Made by a program: the position numbers and the translations under genes. A DNA stretch of 64,000 bases, from the NCBI GenBank assembly GCA_963971305.1, contig OZ020307.1, positions 56,479,702-56,543,701 of the forward strand. Direction: 5' to 3'. Numbering within the stretch: the first letter of the stretch is position 1; every line of letters begins with the position of its first letter. This DNA comes from Arcuatula senhousia. Its lineage: Eukaryota; Mollusca; Bivalvia; Mytilida; Mytilidae. Below, piece by piece: positions 59,004 through 64,000 of this stretch. The notes under the pieces are model-generated. The model made no database searches. It saw only the letters and a program-made list of their open reading frames with translations, and was not told the origin of the DNA.

Positions 59004-60810
59004 TTTTTCGTAATTACAAACGGGACTCGAACAGCAGCTGAGAGGTGATCGGCTAGTGATCAACAGTAGTGGATCCAGAATGGGGGCACAGGGGGCAAGA
59101 GCCCCCCCACTTTACCTCTTCAAAAACTGAAATAGGCCTATAATAGCATGATCATTATCCACCATTGTCTTATCCAAACATAAAACAATCAACACTGATT
59201 GTTTACATCCTGTCCTTCTGTTTATCAACTGGACCCGGTTGTTCAACTTCTGGTTAAAATAACCAATTGGTTACATGTAACCATGGGTTAAAATTTTTAA
59301 CAAGAGGTTAGAAAACCATAGGTTAAAAATGCGTTGTTCATCTTCATTTAACCTTTTGGTTTTATAACCATTTGGTTAAAATATAACCAACCTTTAACTG
59401 TAGGTTAATTATTCCAAAATTCAAATATATCCCATATTTTTTGTTTTATAGTCGATTTGGTAAAACGAATAAAACACGTCCTCCATTCATAAGGGACCAT
59501 TAGTGGAACCTTATGTTTATTATTTATGCTAGAACTCATCCTACTTGTTTCGAGGGTCGGTAGGACCTTTTGCGGGACAGCGGGAAAGCCCATTTTTTTC
59601 AACGGGAATTCGGGAAAACCCTTAACGGGAACGGGAATTAGCCATTTTCATTTTTCGGGATGCGGGCATCACACATTTATTTTCGCGGGAATCCGAGATT
59701 TCTTGTTTTATTTGCCGGGACTTCGGGATCATACCCCCTCCTACCCCCCCCTCCCTGTTTCCTAAGTAAAAGAGAGAAATGCAAGCCTAAAAGCATGATA
59801 AGAATCTGAGAACATATTTGTAATACTAAAAACTATTCCATAAAACAATACTAGAATCATGAGAATACTAGATAGGTTTTAATATTACATTATTACTGGC
59901 AACTTAATTTTTTCGTAATTACAAACGGGACTCGAACAGCAGCTGAGAGGTGATCGGCTAGTGATCAACAGTAGTGGATCCAGAATGGGGGCACAGGGGG
60001 CAAGAGCCCCCCCACTTTACCTCTTCAAAAACTGAAATAGGCCTATAATAGCATGATCATTATCCACCATTGTCTTATCCAAACATAAAACAATCAACAC
60101 TGATTGTTTACATCCTGTCCTTCTGTTTATCAACTGGACCCGGTTGTTCAACTTCTGGTTAAAATAACCAATTGGTTACATGTAACCATGGGTTAAAATT
60201 TTTAACAAGAGGTTAGAAAACCATAGGTTAAAAATGCGTTGTTCATCTTCATTTAACCTTTTGGTTTTATAACCATTTGGTTAAAATATAACCAACCTTT
60301 AACTGTAGGTTAATTATTCCAAAATTCAAATATATCCCATATTTTTTGTTTTATAGTCGATTTGGTAAAACGAATAAAACACGTCCTCCATTCATAAGGG
60401 ACCATTAGTGGAACCTTATGTTTATTATTTATGCTAGAACTCATCCTACTTGTTTCGAGGGTCGGTAGGACCTTTTGCGGGACAGCGGGAAAGCCCATTT
60501 TTTTCAACGGGAATTCGGGAAAACCCTTAACGGGAACGGGAATTAGCCATTTTCATTTTTCGGGATGCGGGCATCACACATTTATTTTCGCGGGAATCCG
60601 AGATTTCTTGTTTTATTTGCCCGGACTTCGTGATCATACCCCCTCCTACCCCCCCTCCCTGTTTCCTAAGTAAAAGAGAGAAATGCAAGCCTAAAAGCAT
60701 GATAAGAATCTGAGAACATATTTGTAACACTAAAAACTATTCCATAAAACAATACTAGAATCATGAGAATACTAGATAGGTTTTAATATTACATTATTAC
60801 TGGCAACTTA
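59004..60810 (+). repeat. Tandem duplication, 2 x 905 bp
   Basis: 59,004-59,908 and 59,909-60,810 are nearly identical, with a few substitutions and an indel in a C-run. The unit spans ancestral flank ('acaaacgggactcgaaca') plus the left part of the TIR element at 59,231, so it arose after that insertion. Identical short frames in both units are shadows. Confidence 0.9.
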
Positions 60811-61369
60811 AAAAAAACACATTAAAGGAACGCACCTGCAGACAAAACAAGGAAGTATTTTCTAAAAATAAAATGACGTCAAATTTAAATGACGTCACAA
60901 TACAGTCACAATACATTACAAAAATAGACAATCCTATCGGACGTGAAAGACAACACCTTTAAAATTTTCTACTTTCATTTTCGAACGAAAGACTAGCTAG
61001 GCTTTTCTGTTAACCTCTGCTGGCCTATTCACAACTTGTGTCCCGCAAGGGATTGAAAGTATTTTTTTTTAATTTGTTGACAGTTGCATTGCTGTACTTT
61101 TTTTTTATAAACTTTTATTTACACTTTTATGTTTTAGAGCATGTGTTTGCTGTATAGGATCGTATAGTTGTGCTTATAACGAATGGTTAAATATTTAACC
61201 CTACCCCATGACCAGGGTTAAATATTGCTAGTTTAACCTATGCTTTAACCATGAGTTTAAATTAACAAAAAGTTGAACAACCCACCATAACAATCGGTTT
61301 AAATTTAACCCGTGGTTACATTATTTAACCATGAGTCAAATTTTAACCATAAGTTGAACAACCGAGTCC
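59231..61369. mobile_element. TIR element with GGTTAA/TTAACC-rich ends
   Basis: Left end GGACCCGGTTGTTCAACTTC and right end (inverted) GGACTCGGTTGTTCAACTTA, both followed by many 'ggttaaa/ttaacc' motifs. The empty site in block A is at about 15,036 ('tatcaactaatgtatgg'). The interior has GC-richer 'cgggaa' motifs (59,570-59,760) and no transposase frame. Target duplication is at most one or two bases by eye, so the superfamily is unresolved; the GGNCC-type terminus would suit a PIF/Harbinger-like group. Confidence 0.75.
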
Positions 61370-61659
61370 TGATGTATTGCTTGATTGTTACCAGATGTGT
61401 TTTTAACATATGTAATATGTTTTTGTGTTTGATAGCTGTTGATTTTCATATTCTAACTTTTAACATGTACATGTATCCTAGTAAAAAGGTACATATTTAC
61501 AGGTGTATTCTTCATAAAGAATAAAATTAATGCAATTGAATGAATTATTGGTTAGACGAGTGCAGCGGGGGCATCATAATATTTTCAAACTACCGAGTAA
61601 GCATACAGGATGCACCTGTGCTCTTAACTTCATAAACCTCTCGTTTCAGAAACATTTTT

Positions 61660-61872
61660 CTGCTAGTCCTTCGGAAGGGACGAAAAAAAGGTTGTCCCGT
61701 GTATGGGAGAGCAATACCCCATGCACGTTAAAACCCCCTTTGTAGAGTTCGATAAGAGTAGGCTCAATGGGGGCCGCTACAAAGGCCACACTCGCAATCT
61801 GCTAGCTGGAGAGGGATTAATATAAGCATTAAGCTTGTTTCCCAATCCAGGGTAAATAAATATGTTTAAACT
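61660..61872 (+). mobile_element. SINE with 12-bp target-site duplication
   Basis: Flanked by AGAAACATTTTT at 61,648-61,659 and 61,873-61,884; block A (about 15,320) has the single copy, an empty site. The body starts 'ctgctagtccttcggaaggg' and contains 'gtcccgtgtatgggagagc' and 'gcacgttaaaaccccc', which I recognise as a core shared by SINE-type repeats of many marine invertebrates. No tRNA-like head is present, so it is probably 5'-truncated. Confidence 0.85.
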
Positions 61873-61884
61873 AGAAACATTTTT

Positions 61885-63877
61885 GTCAATCATAGATGCC
61901 CACATTGGTACGTCACGTATTGAAGAGTGAATGCCATAAGATCTTGTCGCGGCAAACCCAAAATGGTCCATGAAAAAATAGTGCCGCTAGAGTACTAAAA
62001 CTTTATCGCAAAAAAGAAGAAAAAAAAACAACCATGAATAATTCGATTATTTGAAAATTATATGCAATTGCTCTGATATAATTAACACTACAGGACGATG
62101 GTTTGGTGTTAAAAAGCCTATGGCACAGACAAGATAAACTACTAAATTCGGAACAAAGGTTGAATTTATATAAGGTATAAATACTATAAGAAAGTTACTA
62201 AATATAGATTTGTTCATGTGAAAATTTCCATTTACATTTTTTGCAAATAAGGATTTTACTTTACGTAATATATGTTATATAGATAAATGGTATATTTCAC
62301 TGATCCTTTGGAAATAATATGCATTTTCACCAGTGTTTACCATGTTTACAAAGAGGTAAGATTAACATTATTTTGTTCTCTAAATGCCTAGCTATTCTCA
62401 TAAATATGCATGATGAGAACTATATAAAATCTAAACATTGTAATAGATAAAACAAAGTACCAGCGGACAGACTTTAAACTATGTCTCAAAATTAAATTTG
62501 GGAATAAGATGTACTGAGATGTCGCGCACAATGTCTGTTTCTTTGTTTTAAGCGTCACAAAAGTTTAAAGAAGACTGCTTTTTCAAAGATATGAACACAC
62601 GTACAATTATGAAGGTATTCTGAATCCGAATTGTAATGTTTTTAAGAACAAAGTTAACTTAATAAGTTTCTAAATCTTTTCGTAACTCGAACTTTAACTC
62701 GATCTCTAATTCGGACTCGAGTTGTACAACTCTATCATTGTTATAAAAATCAACACTTCAAGTTAGCTAAAATTTTAATTCGTGCATTACCCACTTCACT
62801 TATTATATTGTCCCATGCATTCCCTTCTTTGGTTGATTAATATGATAAGTTCTGTGGTTGTCTAGTTCAGCTATATTAGGCATCGTCTTTGCCCATGGTC
62901 ACTTGCCAATACAGCAGCTACAGGTTTAATAGCTAGGCCAATACAGAAAACGTCACGAAATAAAATGGATATTAAAAAACGTAAACAGTGCAGTTTACCT
63001 GTTGCTATATAAAGTAACTATTTATTTTTGTAAAGGTATTTAAAAATATGGGAAAATAAAGTTACAAAAATAAAATTTGTCAATTCTTATTTCCGTTTTC
63101 ATCCACGTTGTGAAAGGAAAAAAATATTAAAGTGTCCACTGTCACCAAAAAGGTAAGTTTTGTATATTTAACAATTGTTGTGATATTTTTGTAAAATTTT
63201 GCGTACATCAATCTTATAATATGTACTTTTGCAAAGCATTACCATTTAAGGTTCACTATATCATGTATGTATAAGTTTCATGCAAGTAAAATGACCTGTT
63301 TTCCTGACAACTGGATATGTTTCTTCGACCACGTTCGCTTCACGGTGAATGATTTCAATCATGGACGTCAAAAACGTTTTTAATTCTCCTTGTTTTATTA
63401 TATCCTCAAACCTGCTTCAAAAAAGGAGTTTACTGTTCCGTGATTTGATATCATGTATTTTAGGCACACGTTGTTAAAATAACTAACAAGAATTACTATT
63501 AGCTCACACATTTACTTGTTTGATTTTGTAAGATAGCAATTCAGTCCCCTGCATGGGGTCTTGCTGGTCTTGAATTCTCTTGTTGAGACATGCATACAGT
63601 AGGGGTCTAAACGTGCGAGAAGCGTGACATTTGTATTTGAAACATGGTTTTACAGACAGACGAACAGCATTTATTATATCAGGGCTACCAATTCAACCAC
63701 AAGGAGCCCACACCAAGTTGGTTTGACACATATTTTTTTCTGCTGCCATGAAAAATATACATAACTTATGAAAAAAGCAAAAGTGATATTACGTAATTTG
63801 TATCTGTTTAAAAGAATAAAATTCTTAATATTTTTGAACTTTTCAGGCATTTTCAGCCACTGTAGGCATCATTTATA
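61885..63877. other. Upstream region of the block B receptor gene
   Basis: Collinear with 15,330-18,000 of block A without the orphan exon or the 155-bp duplication. The degenerate ACTCG tract recurs at 62,690-62,740. No coding exon recognised. Confidence 0.45.
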
Positions 63878-64000
63878 ATGGAACAAACGTTTCCATGCTC
63901 GACGGATATCTGTAGGGTCGGTGAACAGTTCTGCGAAACGGATTCCATGAGATGTCGATATTGTTATGAGTTTAAAGAAAATTGTTATGATGCAGCACAT
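63878..64000 (+). CDS. BCMA/TACI-like receptor exon 1, block B copy (cut by window end)
   Basis: An acceptor (GAACTTTTCAG at about 63,846) and the ATG at 63,878 precede 41 codons matching residues 1-41 of the block A gene, with only silent changes seen and all cysteines present (C7 to C36). The exon and the rest of the gene lie beyond the window, so intactness is unknown. Confidence 0.75.
   Translation, partial: MEQTFPCSTDICRVGEQFCETDSMRCRYCYEFKENCYDAAH

Larger units (their letters stand above)
50838..64000 (+). repeat. Segmental duplication block B (runs off the window)
   Basis: Direct-orientation partner of 5,258-18,170. Block-B-specific material: about 54,498-55,165 (SINE-like copy plus about 470 bp of unknown sequence), a 68-bp tandem duplication at 56,703-56,838, the element at 59,231-61,369 with its later tandem duplication, and the SINE at 61,660-61,872. 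Its left edge lies immediately after the gypsy remnant. Confidence 0.9.

Overview
The window is animal nuclear DNA: AT-rich, gene-poor, intron-containing and crowded with repeats. It is very probably from a marine mussel (Mytilus or a close relative). The reasons are the hammerhead-bearing tandem repeat with its GCGCCTCTGATGAGTC core, several repeat families that I associate with bivalve genomes, and a GT11 fucosyltransferase with mollusc-like architecture. Species assignment is inference.

Layout. 1-640 holds a decayed reverse transcriptase of a Penelope-like element (minus strand, cut by the window edge). 2.0-5.2 kb is an inverted pair of one repeat family around a MITE. About 5.26-18.17 kb (block A) is a large segmental duplication whose direct-orientation partner is 50.84-64.0 kb (block B, running off the window). 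Each block carries one alpha-1,2-fucosyltransferase-like gene (13.3 and 57.4 kb) followed by the first coding exon of a small cysteine-rich membrane-protein gene. The blocks differ by lineage-specific insertions, several with a visible empty site in the other block. In block A the cysteine-rich gene continues past the duplication and is complete (18.0-20.4 kb, four coding exons). It looks like a single-CRD, type III TNF-receptor-superfamily protein of the BCMA/TACI sort. A broken paralogue lies at 41.0-45.3 kb.

The centre (26.77-32.99 kb) is the most notable part: a tandem array of about 17.4 monomers of 358 bp. Each monomer carries a type I hammerhead self-cleaving ribozyme with a minimal stem III, 18 in all on the + strand. 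Monomers fall into three types arranged as trimers, and a 2,151-bp hexamer occurs twice. It is followed by a 2 x 1,344-bp tandem duplication and by eroded relatives of the satellite (37.4-39.0 kb) in which the ribozyme core is destroyed. The arrangement fits a retrozyme-type system: transcription, self-cleavage to monomers, circularisation, and re-insertion by a borrowed reverse transcriptase. The Penelope-like RT at the window start is a relic of the kind of enzyme proposed to mobilise such RNAs, but no link within this locus is shown.

Other mobile DNA: a Ty3/gypsy remnant at 46.8-50.7 kb (gag, two CCHC knuckles, protease, RT, RNase H; no integrase or LTR seen) that stops where block B begins; a TA-flanked TIR transposon in two copies, one with a nested MITE; a TTAA-flanked MITE; a SINE-like 204-bp repeat in at least nine copies; and a TIR element in block B that was later partly duplicated in tandem. 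Most short open frames outside these features are chance frames.
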